Below, piece by piece: positions 1 to 7,964 of a stretch of DNA of 16,384 nucleotides; position 1 is the first letter of the stretch; each line of letters opens with the position of its first letter. The stretch is from Desulfuromonadales bacterium. Its GTDB lineage: Bacteria; Desulfobacterota; Desulfuromonadia; Geobacterales; Pseudopelobacteraceae. Made by a program: the position numbers and the translations under genes. The notes beneath the pieces are model-generated. The model made no database searches. It was not told where the DNA came from and saw nothing but the letters and a program-made list of their open reading frames with translations. Location of the stretch: contig JAATGX010000069.1 in NCBI GenBank assembly GCA_015688915.1, positions 1 to 16,384 on the forward strand. Reading direction: 5' to 3'.

Positions 1-1129
1 CAGCCAGCCCGAGGCCGTGGCCGCTGGGCTTGGTGGTGTAGAACGGGTTGAAGATCCGCCGCAGCGTGTCCTCGTCCATCCCGTTGCCGCTGTCCCGGAC
101 CTCGAGAAACGCGTACCGCCCGGGCTGCGCATCCTGGCCGAACCGCACGTCGGCGAGCTGCCGTGCGGCCAGGGTCTCGACGCCGGTCGTCACGGCGACG
201 ACGCAGTCGTCCCCGTCGATGGCCTCGGCGGCATTGATGATCAGGTTCATGACAATCTGCTGGATATGGCTTCTGTCGGCCTTGATTCCCGGCACATCCC
301 GCATGAGGTCCAGTTCGATCCCCACGTCCTTTTTGATGGCCGGTTTCAGTATTCTTATGATCTCGTCAATCTGTCGCCCCAGGTCCACCCGCGTCCGCAC
401 CGGTTCACTTCTCCCGGGATAGGCGAGCATTTGCAGGCAGAGGTCGGCGGCCCGGTTCGCGGCGTCCTCGATCTGCTGAAAATACCGTTTGTGCGGTGCT
501 TCGGGAGCGGCATTCTGTTTGCCCAGGTGGCAGTGCCCCAGGATTATTGTCAGGATGTTGTTGAAATCATGGGCTATGCCGCCGGCCAGCACCCCGAGGC
601 TCTCGAGTTTCTGGGCCTGCTGGAACTGCCGCTCCAGCACCCGGCGCTCTTCCTCCGCCTGCCTGAGGGCCGTGATATCCCGTGCCACATGGACGCAGGC
701 CGTTATCCGCCCATCGGCATCATGGAGCGGCGATACCGTTACGTCAAAAAAGCCGGCCAGTCTCTTTTCTTCGATCTCCTCTGTGCGCGCGCGGCCGTCC
801 CGCATCATTCCGGCGTGCGGGCAAAAGGGCGGTGGCGATGTCATGCCATGCACCACTTCGTAGCATTTACGGCCCGGAAGTTCTTCCGGCCCGAGGTCGA
901 GACGGTCCGCCATGGCGCGGTTGGCCCGGGATATGATGTGATGGGCGTCAATGATGGCAACCATGTCGGGAATCGCATCAAAAGTCTGCGCCCACTCCCA
1001 TTCGCGCGTGCCGCGACCGGCCGCGTGACGGGCGTCGTCTTCGGCAACCAGCGCCAGGGTGGCGATGGGATCATCCGTCCCGCCGTCTGCGGCGGGCTTG
1101 TTCACTGCCGTGAGGTTGTTCGCATGCAT
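1..1129 (-). CDS. PAS-domain sensor histidine kinase, soluble (3' end cut by window edge)
   Basis: This is a cytoplasmic sensor histidine kinase that should autophosphorylate and pass the phosphate to a response regulator. The frame runs from an ATG at 1129 to the left edge, so the end of the catalytic domain is missing. No membrane segment is visible. A PAS domain lies at about residues 45-155 and contains CYEVVHG (89-95) and PPPFCPH (99-105), a Cys/His pattern seen in some deltaproteobacterial PAS domains. The dimerisation/H box is GGIAHDFNN with the phosphoacceptor at His187. N-box Asn residues are near 295-299, the G1 box is DSGNG from 346, and the G2 box GHGLGLA is the last thing in the window. 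GGAGG lies about 8 bases before the ATG. The ATG follows the stop of the upstream kinase by only 2 bases, so the two are probably translationally coupled. The partner is unknown; the sigma-54 activator at 10639-12051 is the obvious local candidate. Confidence 0.9.
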   Translation of the reverse strand, partial: MHANNLTAVNKPAADGGTDDPIATLALVAEDDARHAAGRGTREWEWAQTFDAIPDMVAIIDAHHIISRANRAMADRLDLGPEELPGRKCYEVVHGMTSPPPFCPHAGMMRDGRARTEEIEEKRLAGFFDVTVSPLHDADGRITACVHVARDITALRQAEEERRVLERQFQQAQKLESLGVLAGGIAHDFNNILTIILGHCHLGKQNAAPEAPHKRYFQQIEDAANRAADLCLQMLAYPGRSEPVRTRVDLGRQIDEIIRILKPAIKKDVGIELDLMRDVPGIKADRSHIQQIVMNLIINAAEAIDGDDCVVAVTTGVETLAARQLADVRFGQDAQPGRYAFLEVRDSGNGMDEDTLRRIFNPFYTTKPSGHGLGLA

Positions 1130-1131
1130 TG

Positions 1132-3339
1132 CTAGGCCTCCGGAGGCGCTTGTCGGGTCATGGGCAGGAGCATGGTAAAACAGGTGCCGTTGCCCGGCGA
1201 TGATTCGACCTCGATCGAGCCACCGTGGTTCTTGGTGATGATGGTATACGAAACCGACAGCCCGAGACCGGTGCCGACACCGACCTCCTTGGTGGTGAAA
1301 AAGGGCTCGAAGATGCGGCGCCGCGTATCATCCGTCATTCCCGGCCCATTATCGGCCACTTTGATCTCCACCATCCCCTGGTGACGGCGGATGCTGATCC
1401 GTATCTGCGGCTTCCCGTCTGCGCATGCCTCGAACAATGCCTGGGCGGCATTCTTGAGCAGGTTGATCAGCACCTGCCCGATCTCGGATACGTTGACCGG
1501 TATCTGCGGCAGGTCGTCGGCGTACTCCCTCACGATCGCAATGTGCTTGAAATCGTAATGTTTCCTGAGGTCGTAATCGCTTTCCGTCATCTCTATGGCC
1601 TGGTCGCACACCGCCGGCAGGGACACGGGCTGCTGCCATTCCTCGCTTTTCCTGCTGAACTGCAGCATGTTGGTCATGACCTTTGACGCCCGCCGGCCGG
1701 CCTCCCGCATGCCGCTGATGAAATCGAACACCTCCTGGCGTTCCAGGTAGTCGAGCACCCGTTCAAGTTCGACGCCGGCCTCCCTGGCTATGTCGGTGTT
1801 CCGGGGGGTCGCGGAAAACCGCCGTTCAAGGACCTGCAGGTTCTGCACGATGATCCCGAGGGGATTGTTGATCTCATGGGCCATGCCGGCCGCCAGCCCG
1901 GCGATCATGGACATCTTTTCCGTCTGGATCATCATCTCCTGCATCTGCTTGCGCCCGGTGATGTCGTCGATCATGGCGATGCTGTACAGCGGCTCACCCG
2001 CGGCATTCCGGATCAGGGACATGGTCAGGTGTGCCCAGATCACCTGGCCGGTCCTCGTGATATAGCGTTTTTCCCTCTGGTAGCTGTCACGTTCCCCGGC
2101 AGCGAGTTCTCCGTACAGCCTCAACCCCTCCTCCCGGTCGTCGGGGTGAGTGATATCGTCGTGCGACATGCCGCCGAGTTCCGCCCCGGTGTACCCCAGC
2201 ATCCTGTGAAACGCCGGGTTGCACTCCACCAGGCGCGCCCGCCTGTCCGCGACGGAAATGCCGATCCCGGCATATTCGAAAATCGCATGGAAGCGCTGCT
2301 CGCTCTGCCGGAGCGCCTCCATCGCCTGTTTCTCGTTCGCCCAGCCGCGATTCAGGCGCCATACCGAGACCAGGGAAAGCAGGGTGAACACCATGGTCGG
2401 CGCCAGAGCCATCAGGGCCTCCCGGCGCCAGGGGGCGAGGAAGTCCGCCGGCGCCATGCCGACATAGATGTACAATGGATAGTGCGCTATGGCGCGATAA
2501 CTGATGACGCGTTCCATGCGGTCAAGATGCACAAGGGCCTTGTAGGTTCCCTGGTCCGGATGGTCGCGCAGGAGTTCGCGCGAGGTGTGCGAGACATCCT
2601 TGTTGCCGATTACGCTGCCGATCCCGTTATTTTCGGGATAGCGCGCCACAACCGCCTGATCTCCGTCACGCAGGGAGATCGCCCCGTGCCTGCCGATGTC
2701 GAGGGAGGAGAATACCTTGGCAAAACGCTCCAGCGGGACCGGCGACAGGACAATGCCCGCAAAGCGGCCATCCGGCAGGTTGTAGCGCCGGGCAAGCGCC
2801 ACGACCCACTTCCCATTGATGCGGCTCTTGACCGGCTGGCCGATGACAAGCCCGGACCGGGGATCGTCGCGGAGCCGGACGAAATAATCGCGGTCCGCCG
2901 CCGATACCCGCAGATCGGACGCCACGCCGCTGCCATGGCGGACAGCGCCGTTCGCATCGGTGACCCGCAACTCGGGAATGTCCGTAATATACCGTTGTTG
3001 CGCGGCAATGAAGCCGTCCAGGCGGCCGCTGTCGATGCCGCCGGCGGCCAACTGCTGCTCCAGCAGGTTTACGACGGCCACCAGCGAGGCGTTTACCCGG
3101 TCGATGGTGCCCAGGATATCGGCCTCGAGCACCTGCGCCAGGTTGCGGGTGTTGATCTCCGTCCGCTCCTCGTACTGTTCCCGTATCAGGTACAGGGACA
3201 GCCCGACCAGGAGATAGACGAAAAGATTGGCGAGTATGACCCCCGCCACCACGCGGGTGGGAGAGAGGCGGTCCCTGGGGGATGCGAGGGGGGAGTTGTT
3301 CGTGGAAGTATCCATTGAGTGCACCCAAACCGATTGCAT
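1132..3339 (-). CDS. Membrane-bound Cache-PAS sensor histidine kinase
   Basis: This is a 735-residue inner-membrane sensor kinase. TM1 spans about residues 29-52. A periplasmic double-Cache-like sensor spans about 55-305; its DRDYFVRLRD and IGQPVKSRINGKWVV segments are typical of dCache domains that bind small ligands. TM2 is at about 308-328 and a PAS domain at about 348-463, ending in DDITGRK. The H box is AAGMAHEINNPLG with phosphoacceptor His488. The N box lies around 623-632, G1 is DNGPG (663-667) and G2 is GTGLGLS (689-695), so the kinase looks intact. The start is uncertain: neither the ATG at 3339 nor the in-frame ATG at 3315 (eight codons later) has a strong ribosome binding site. 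It lies 131 bases after the receptor gene at 3471-5102 and is followed after 2 bases by a second kinase. Ligand and partner cannot be read from sequence. Confidence 0.93.
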   Translation of the reverse strand: MQSVWVHSMDTSTNNSPLASPRDRLSPTRVVAGVILANLFVYLLVGLSLYLIREQYEERTEINTRNLAQVLEADILGTIDRVNASLVAVVNLLEQQLAAGGIDSGRLDGFIAAQQRYITDIPELRVTDANGAVRHGSGVASDLRVSAADRDYFVRLRDDPRSGLVIGQPVKSRINGKWVVALARRYNLPDGRFAGIVLSPVPLERFAKVFSSLDIGRHGAISLRDGDQAVVARYPENNGIGSVIGNKDVSHTSRELLRDHPDQGTYKALVHLDRMERVISYRAIAHYPLYIYVGMAPADFLAPWRREALMALAPTMVFTLLSLVSVWRLNRGWANEKQAMEALRQSEQRFHAIFEYAGIGISVADRRARLVECNPAFHRMLGYTGAELGGMSHDDITHPDDREEGLRLYGELAAGERDSYQREKRYITRTGQVIWAHLTMSLIRNAAGEPLYSIAMIDDITGRKQMQEMMIQTEKMSMIAGLAAGMAHEINNPLGIIVQNLQVLERRFSATPRNTDIAREAGVELERVLDYLERQEVFDFISGMREAGRRASKVMTNMLQFSRKSEEWQQPVSLPAVCDQAIEMTESDYDLRKHYDFKHIAIVREYADDLPQIPVNVSEIGQVLINLLKNAAQALFEACADGKPQIRISIRRHQGMVEIKVADNGPGMTDDTRRRIFEPFFTTKEVGVGTGLGLSVSYTIITKNHGGSIEVESSPGNGTCFTMLLPMTRQAPPEA

Positions 3340-3470
3340 GGGGAGTACCCATGTGCGCCTGATCCTCTGAACGGCGGTAAAAGTCTCTGTAGATTACCTG
3401 ACTGTTTCGGCTGAGACGCAATTGGCTCCGCGGCAGGGACGCGAGGCCGTCGCCCGAAATGTAGACTTGT
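3340..3470 (-). promoter_or_regulatory. Possible structured leader between receptor 1 and the membrane kinase
   Basis: This 131-base gap carries several short complementary segments when read as minus-strand RNA. AAGTCT (3468-3463) and GTCTC (3417-3413) can each pair with the same downstream segment AGAGACTT (3388-3381), which runs into TTTT. An inner TTTCGG/CCGAAA pair (3459-3454 with 3410-3405) lies between them. The arrangement resembles an attenuator with competing hairpins, but the stems are only 5-6 bp. I could not match it to a known riboswitch, including the GEMM cyclic-dinucleotide class. Confidence 0.25.
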
Positions 3471-5102
3471 CTAGCTATTCGCCAGTTTGAACTGACCAAC
3501 TATCCCCTTCAGCTCCTCGGCCAGCCTGGCGAGTCCGCTTGCAGCCTCTGATGAATCCTGAGCTCCACGGGCCGTCTGTTGCACGACCTCACTCATCTGC
3601 AGGATATTGTTGCTGATCTCACTGGTGGTTGCGGTCTGCTCTTCGGCGGCGGTGGCAATCTGGCTGACCTGCATGGTTACGGTGTTGATCTGGTCAAGTA
3701 TTTCCTGCAGCGCCGCACCTGACCTGCCGGCCTCCTCGGTACCGGTTTCAACCTCGCGTACCCCCTCCTCCATGATGGCCACAGCCCCTTTGGTCTCGCT
3801 CTGGATGTTCTTGATCATATCACCAATCTCTTTGGTTGCTTTCGTCGTCCGCTCGGCCAGAGCCCGCACTTCGTCGGCAACGACCGCGAAGCCACGCCCC
3901 TGCTCACCGGCGCGAGCCGCCTCAATGGCGGCGTTGAGCGCCAGGAGGTTGGTCTGGTCGGCGATGTCCTCGATGGTGCCGACAATCTCGCCTATCTGGT
4001 CCGAGCGGGCACCGAGACTCTCGACGGTTCGGGCCGAAGACTGGACCTTCCGGGCGATTCTCTCCATGACCTCCACGGTTTTCTTGACCACTCCGGCACC
4101 TTCCGTGGCCACGTTACTGGCGAGTTTGGACCCTTCGGCAGCCTGGGTGCAGTTCCGGGCGATATCACCCGAAGTGGCCGACATCTCCTCTCCTGCGGTC
4201 GCCACCGTCCCCGACTGGGCAGCGACCTCTTCGGAGGCGGTCGCCAACTGGTCGGCTGTTGCGTGGAGCTGGGTCGATGCCGAGGCCACCTGGGAGGCCG
4301 TACCTGACAAATGAGTGATAATCTTACGCAAATTTTCGACCATCAATTTTACTGATTCATTGAGTTGGCCTATTTCGTCCTTGCGATCAACCGTGACGGA
4401 CACGCTCAGATCCCCATCCGCAATCTTCCGGTTGACCTTCACGGCCTGATTGAGAGGAACGGTGATGCTGCGGGTGGTAATAAAACCGATCACTGCGGCG
4501 GTGATCAGTGAAACCGCAAGTGCAATGATCATCTCGAGTCCGGCCGCTTTATGGGTCTTTTCAACGTCCTTTGCGGCTTCAGTGACCCTCTTGCCTTGTA
4601 AGTCGATCAACTTCGTCACAGACCCGAAATAGCTATCCTGTAGCGGACGGAGCTTCTGGAGCAGCACCTCTCCCGCTTCAGCTCTCCTGCCCGATGCGAT
4701 CAATTCGATAATTTCTTTCTGTACCACAGCATAGGCGGCCCGGTGATCCTTGATTTCCTGAAGCAACTTTTTACCTTCGCCGGTTGTTATGGCTTTGTCG
4801 AGTTTCTCCAGGATTTTTGTGATCTCTTCCCGCTCCGCAGCAATTTTATCGAGTTCTTTCCTGACCTCGGCGGCGTCATTAAGGATTATACCGTTTCCCA
4901 GTGCGCGGGCAACGGCATTGATCCTGTTGTTGACATCATTAAGAATGACGGTTTTGGGCCATTTATCACCGGTAATGACATCGACCTTTTTGTTCATTTT
5001 TGTGAAACTTGTCAGAGCAATCGCGGCGATCACGATCATGAAGAAGAACATTACCAAAAATCCGATCGCAAGGCGGGTCCCAATTTTTACGTTAGATACC
5101 AT
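3471..5102 (-). CDS. Methyl-accepting chemotaxis protein (receptor 1, four-helix-bundle sensor)
   Basis: This 543-residue transmembrane chemoreceptor should sense a periplasmic ligand and control CheA autophosphorylation through CheW. It begins MVSNVKIGTRL, with TM1 at about 9-31. A helical periplasmic four-helix-bundle (4HB/TarH-like) sensor spans about 32-185 and contains GDKWPKT. TM2 is at about 190-210 and HAMP at about 210-262. The long signalling coiled coil has its conserved hairpin tip EDIADQTNLLALNAAIEAAR at 378-397. The protein ends QFKLANS, so it lacks a CheR-docking tail. GGAGG lies about 12 bases before the ATG, which is rather far. The upstream neighbour is a CheW gene (68 bases away). 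The sensor half of the gene (about 4320-5130) is noticeably more AT-rich than the signalling half, while the signalling half closely resembles receptor 2 at DNA level. Confidence 0.95.
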   Translation of the reverse strand: MVSNVKIGTRLAIGFLVMFFFMIVIAAIALTSFTKMNKKVDVITGDKWPKTVILNDVNNRINAVARALGNGIILNDAAEVRKELDKIAAEREEITKILEKLDKAITTGEGKKLLQEIKDHRAAYAVVQKEIIELIASGRRAEAGEVLLQKLRPLQDSYFGSVTKLIDLQGKRVTEAAKDVEKTHKAAGLEMIIALAVSLITAAVIGFITTRSITVPLNQAVKVNRKIADGDLSVSVTVDRKDEIGQLNESVKLMVENLRKIITHLSGTASQVASASTQLHATADQLATASEEVAAQSGTVATAGEEMSATSGDIARNCTQAAEGSKLASNVATEGAGVVKKTVEVMERIARKVQSSARTVESLGARSDQIGEIVGTIEDIADQTNLLALNAAIEAARAGEQGRGFAVVADEVRALAERTTKATKEIGDMIKNIQSETKGAVAIMEEGVREVETGTEEAGRSGAALQEILDQINTVTMQVSQIATAAEEQTATTSEISNNILQMSEVVQQTARGAQDSSEAASGLARLAEELKGIVGQFKLANS

Positions 5103-5170
5103 GATTATTGATTTCCTCCGTCATTTTCAAAGCGGTTATAAGGCTGGCTGGTCTCCGGTTTCCTGTGCCT

Positions 5171-5659
5171 TCAGGAGAACAACTGCTTTTCCTCATGGGA
5201 GAACATCCGGTCCAGGTCGAGCAGCACCAGCAGGCGTTCGGCCCGGTTGACGACGCCGGCGATGCATTCCTGCTCGCCCCCGCCGGTCGCCGCCGAGGGA
5301 GGAGGCTGGATCTCGCCGGCCGAGATGCGGATGACCTCCGAGACGGCGTCCACGATGAACCCCATCAACTCTCCCTCCAGATCCATGATTATGATGCGGG
5401 TCCGGGCGTTGTTTTCCTGCTCCGGCATGCCGAACCGCTTGCGCATGGAGATGACCGGAATGACCTTGCCGCGCAGGTTGATGATCCCCTCCACGTACTG
5501 CGGGGTATTGGGCATGTGGGTGATGCCGGCCATGCGGATGATCTCCCGCACCTTGAGAACTTCGACGCCGTACTCCTCGCGGCTGAGCGTGAAACTGACC
5601 AGTTGGGTCAGCTCGCCCTGGGATTGGCCGGGCTTCACCGGTACAAGCTCTGTGGACAT
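5171..5659 (-). CDS. cheW: CheW-type chemotaxis coupling protein (CheW-A)
   Basis: This 162-residue protein is a single CheW domain, the scaffold that links receptor tips to the kinase CheA at the inner membrane. Visible family features are LVSFTLSREEYGVEVLKVREI near residues 20-40, the MPNTPQYVEGIINLRGKVIPVISM block at about 49-72, and FIVDAVSEVIRI near 101-112, all characteristic of the paired beta-barrel fold. There is no receiver domain, so it is not CheV. AAGGAG sits about 9 bases before the ATG at 5659. It lies between receptor 2 (59 bases upstream) and receptor 1 (68 bases downstream). It differs clearly from the other CheW at 7473-7955, so each receptor may have a preferred coupler; that is inference. 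Confidence 0.95.
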   Translation of the reverse strand: MSTELVPVKPGQSQGELTQLVSFTLSREEYGVEVLKVREIIRMAGITHMPNTPQYVEGIINLRGKVIPVISMRKRFGMPEQENNARTRIIIMDLEGELMGFIVDAVSEVIRISAGEIQPPPSAATGGGEQECIAGVVNRAERLLVLLDLDRMFSHEEKQLFS

Positions 5660-5718
5660 TTTATCGTCTCCTTGAAAATATGCCGCTCCTGCGGATGATG
5701 TGACACGTGCGAAACGAA

Positions 5719-7416
5719 CTACAGCCTGAACTGCTGCACCAGGTTCTGGAGATCCCCCGACAGCCGGGAAAGATCGGTGGATGCCTCCGAGATCTGCTGG
5801 GAATTTTTCGCCCCCATCTCCACCACATCCGAAATCTGCTGGATGTTGCTCGAAATCTCCCGCGTGGTGGCGGTCTGCTCTTCGGCGGCAGTGGCGATCT
5901 GGTTGATCTGGACGGTCACGTCGTTGATCTTTTCCAGGATTTCTTCCAGCGCAGCACCGGACCTGGCCGCCTCCGTGGTGCCCGACTCGACTTCGCCGAC
6001 CCCTTCCTCCATGGCCTTGACCGCCTGCCGCGTCTCCGTCTGAATGCTCTTGATCATCTGGCTGATCTCGTGGGTCGCCTTGGTGGTGCGCTCCGCCAGT
6101 GCCCGCACTTCGTCGGCCACCACGGCGAAGCCGCGTCCCTGCTCCCCGGCCCGGGCCGCCTCGATGGCGGCGTTGAGGGCCAGCAGGTTGGTCTGGTCGG
6201 CGATATCCTCGATGGTGCCGACGATCTCGCCGATCTGGTCAGAGCGGGTGCCGAGCTGTTCCACGACCGCAGCCGAACTGCGCACCCTGTCGGCGATCCG
6301 GTTCATCCCCTCCACGGTCTTTTTGACGATACCGGCCCCGTTCTGGGCGGTGGTGCTTGCCTGCTGCGAACTTTCCGCGGCCTGGTGGCAGTTGTTGGCG
6401 ATGTCGGAACTGGGGGCCGCCATCTCTTCGCTGGCCGTGGCCACCGTTGCCGCCTGGCCCACCACTTGCCGGGACGACGTGGACATCTGTTCGACGCTGC
6501 TGCTCAATTCCACCGACGATGAAGAAACCGCGTTGGAGCTCTGATTGACCTTGTCCATGATCTGCCGCAGGTTTTCCACCATGAGGCGCATGGCGTCGTA
6601 CACCCCGCCCTTGCCCTGCTCGAAGCGGATCGTCAGGTCCCCTCCGGCGACCTGGGCCGCGATCTCAGCCAGATGCTCCGGCTCGGTGCCCACATGCCGC
6701 AACAGGCGCCGGGTGACCACGAGGGAGACCACGGAGATGATGACGGCCAGCACGACCACGGCCCCTCCCGTCAGGTACATGCCCTGCTCGATGTGCCGCC
6801 AGTTCTCTTCCTCGGCCTTTTTGACCAGCGCCTCCAGGTCATCCACGTAATTGCCGGTTCCCACAACCCACTGGAACGGTTTGAATTCCAGGGAGTAGCT
6901 GCGCTTGGGCAGCGGGGCCTCGCTGCCCCCCTTGGGAAACCAGTAGTCGGTGAAACCGCCGCCGGGCTGTTTTCCCTTTTGGATGATCTCCCTGATGAGG
7001 TACGTGCCCTTCGTGTCCCGGGAATCGATGCGGCTCTTTCCTTCCGACTGTTTGCCCAGAAGCACCACGTTGACCCCTTCCGTGGTGTCGGCCCAGAAAT
7101 AGCCGTCCTTGCCGAACTTGAGGCCGCGCAGCAGGTCGGCGCCCTGTTTCTTGGCGTCGTCGAGGGAGATCTCCCCTGCCTGGTGGCGCTCGTAGATCTT
7201 CTGGAGCATGCTGACCGCGGTCTCGACCTCGCTTTTTGCCTGGTTGTCGAAGTTGCTGAACAGCGACTTCCGGTAGGAATCGATGAAGCCATGGTAGGAA
7301 TCCATGGACTGCTTCACTGAAATGAGGCCGGTGACAAGGGCCAGGCCAATACTGCTCACGAGAACAACGGAGAGAATCTTCATTCCGAAGCTCAGCGCAC
7401 TTTTGCTGCGAGACAT
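5719..7416 (-). CDS. Methyl-accepting chemotaxis protein (receptor 2, single-Cache sensor)
   Basis: This is a transmembrane chemoreceptor of 565 residues from the preferred start. The frame is open to an ATG at 7437, but the ATG at 7416 (MSRSKSALSF) is preceded by AAAGGAGG at ideal spacing and is chosen. TM1 is at about 13-33. A periplasmic sCache_2-type sensor at about 34-205 includes GKDGYFWAD (102-110) and PFQWVVGTGNYVDD near 180-193; this class often binds small organic acids, though the ligand here is unknown. TM2 is at about 213-235, followed by HAMP to about 285. The signalling domain carries EDIADQTNLLALNAAIEAAR at about 403-422. It ends NLVQQFRL without a CheR-docking pentapeptide. 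From about residue 300 onward it is close to receptor 1, including long near-identical DNA. It lies 56 bases after CheW-B and 59 bases before CheW-A. Confidence 0.95.
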   Translation of the reverse strand: MSRSKSALSFGMKILSVVLVSSIGLALVTGLISVKQSMDSYHGFIDSYRKSLFSNFDNQAKSEVETAVSMLQKIYERHQAGEISLDDAKKQGADLLRGLKFGKDGYFWADTTEGVNVVLLGKQSEGKSRIDSRDTKGTYLIREIIQKGKQPGGGFTDYWFPKGGSEAPLPKRSYSLEFKPFQWVVGTGNYVDDLEALVKKAEEENWRHIEQGMYLTGGAVVVLAVIISVVSLVVTRRLLRHVGTEPEHLAEIAAQVAGGDLTIRFEQGKGGVYDAMRLMVENLRQIMDKVNQSSNAVSSSSVELSSSVEQMSTSSRQVVGQAATVATASEEMAAPSSDIANNCHQAAESSQQASTTAQNGAGIVKKTVEGMNRIADRVRSSAAVVEQLGTRSDQIGEIVGTIEDIADQTNLLALNAAIEAARAGEQGRGFAVVADEVRALAERTTKATHEISQMIKSIQTETRQAVKAMEEGVGEVESGTTEAARSGAALEEILEKINDVTVQINQIATAAEEQTATTREISSNIQQISDVVEMGAKNSQQISEASTDLSRLSGDLQNLVQQFRL

Positions 7417-7472
7417 GCCGACCTCCTTTTGAACCACAAAATAACAAATAAAAATGTGTGAATCGTTCCCCG

Positions 7473-7955
7473 TTATGCCGCCTCCGCCAGCCCCGCCAGT
7501 TCCTTCACCCCGAAGACCTTGTCGATGTCGAGGAGGATGACGAACTGGTCGTTGTGGTTTCCCATGCCCTTGATGAACTCGGTATCCAGTTGGGTGCCGA
7601 TATGGGGGGCGGCCTCGATCTGTTCCGGTTCCATCTCGTTCACCTCCTGCACCGAATCGGCCAGAGCGCCGAGGAGTATGATTTCATCCCCCATATCCAC
7701 CTCCGCCACTATGATGCAGGTGTTGATGGTCTGCTCGGTTGCGCTCATCCCGAACTTCAGCCGCAGGTCCACCACCGGCACCACGCTGCCCCGCAGGTTG
7801 ATGACGCCCCGCATGAAGCCGGGCGTCTGGGGCACTTTGGTGACCGACGTGTATTCCAGGATCTCCCGGACCTTGGCGACGTCAAGGGCAAAGACCTCAT
7901 CGGCGAGCTTGAAGGTCAGGTACTGGGTCGTTTCCGTTATCGTAGCAACGCTCAT
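7473..7955 (-). CDS. cheW: CheW-type chemotaxis coupling protein (CheW-B)
   Basis: This 160-residue single-domain CheW couples receptors to CheA. Its N-terminus, QYLTFKLADEVFALDVAKVREI, and the block VPQTPGFMRGVINLRGSVVPVVDLRLKFG are the hallmark strands of the fold. EIILLGALADSVQEV corresponds to the second barrel. The ATG at 7955 follows the receptor 3 stop by 9 bases, and its GGGGGTG ribosome binding site overlaps that stop region, so translation is probably coupled to receptor 3. The sequence is more acidic than that of CheW-A and ends AGLAEAA. It most plausibly serves receptor 3, its tightly linked neighbour; this pairing is inference from spacing. Confidence 0.95.
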   Translation of the reverse strand: MSVATITETTQYLTFKLADEVFALDVAKVREILEYTSVTKVPQTPGFMRGVINLRGSVVPVVDLRLKFGMSATEQTINTCIIVAEVDMGDEIILLGALADSVQEVNEMEPEQIEAAPHIGTQLDTEFIKGMGNHNDQFVILLDIDKVFGVKELAGLAEAA

Positions 7956-7964
7956 GGCACCCCC

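Noticed and set aside
1876..3318. Long plus-strand open frame (480 codons) opposite the membrane kinase
   Set aside because: It is antisense to an intact Cache-PAS-kinase gene and has no recognisable domain. Such frames arise from G/C-rich third codon positions.
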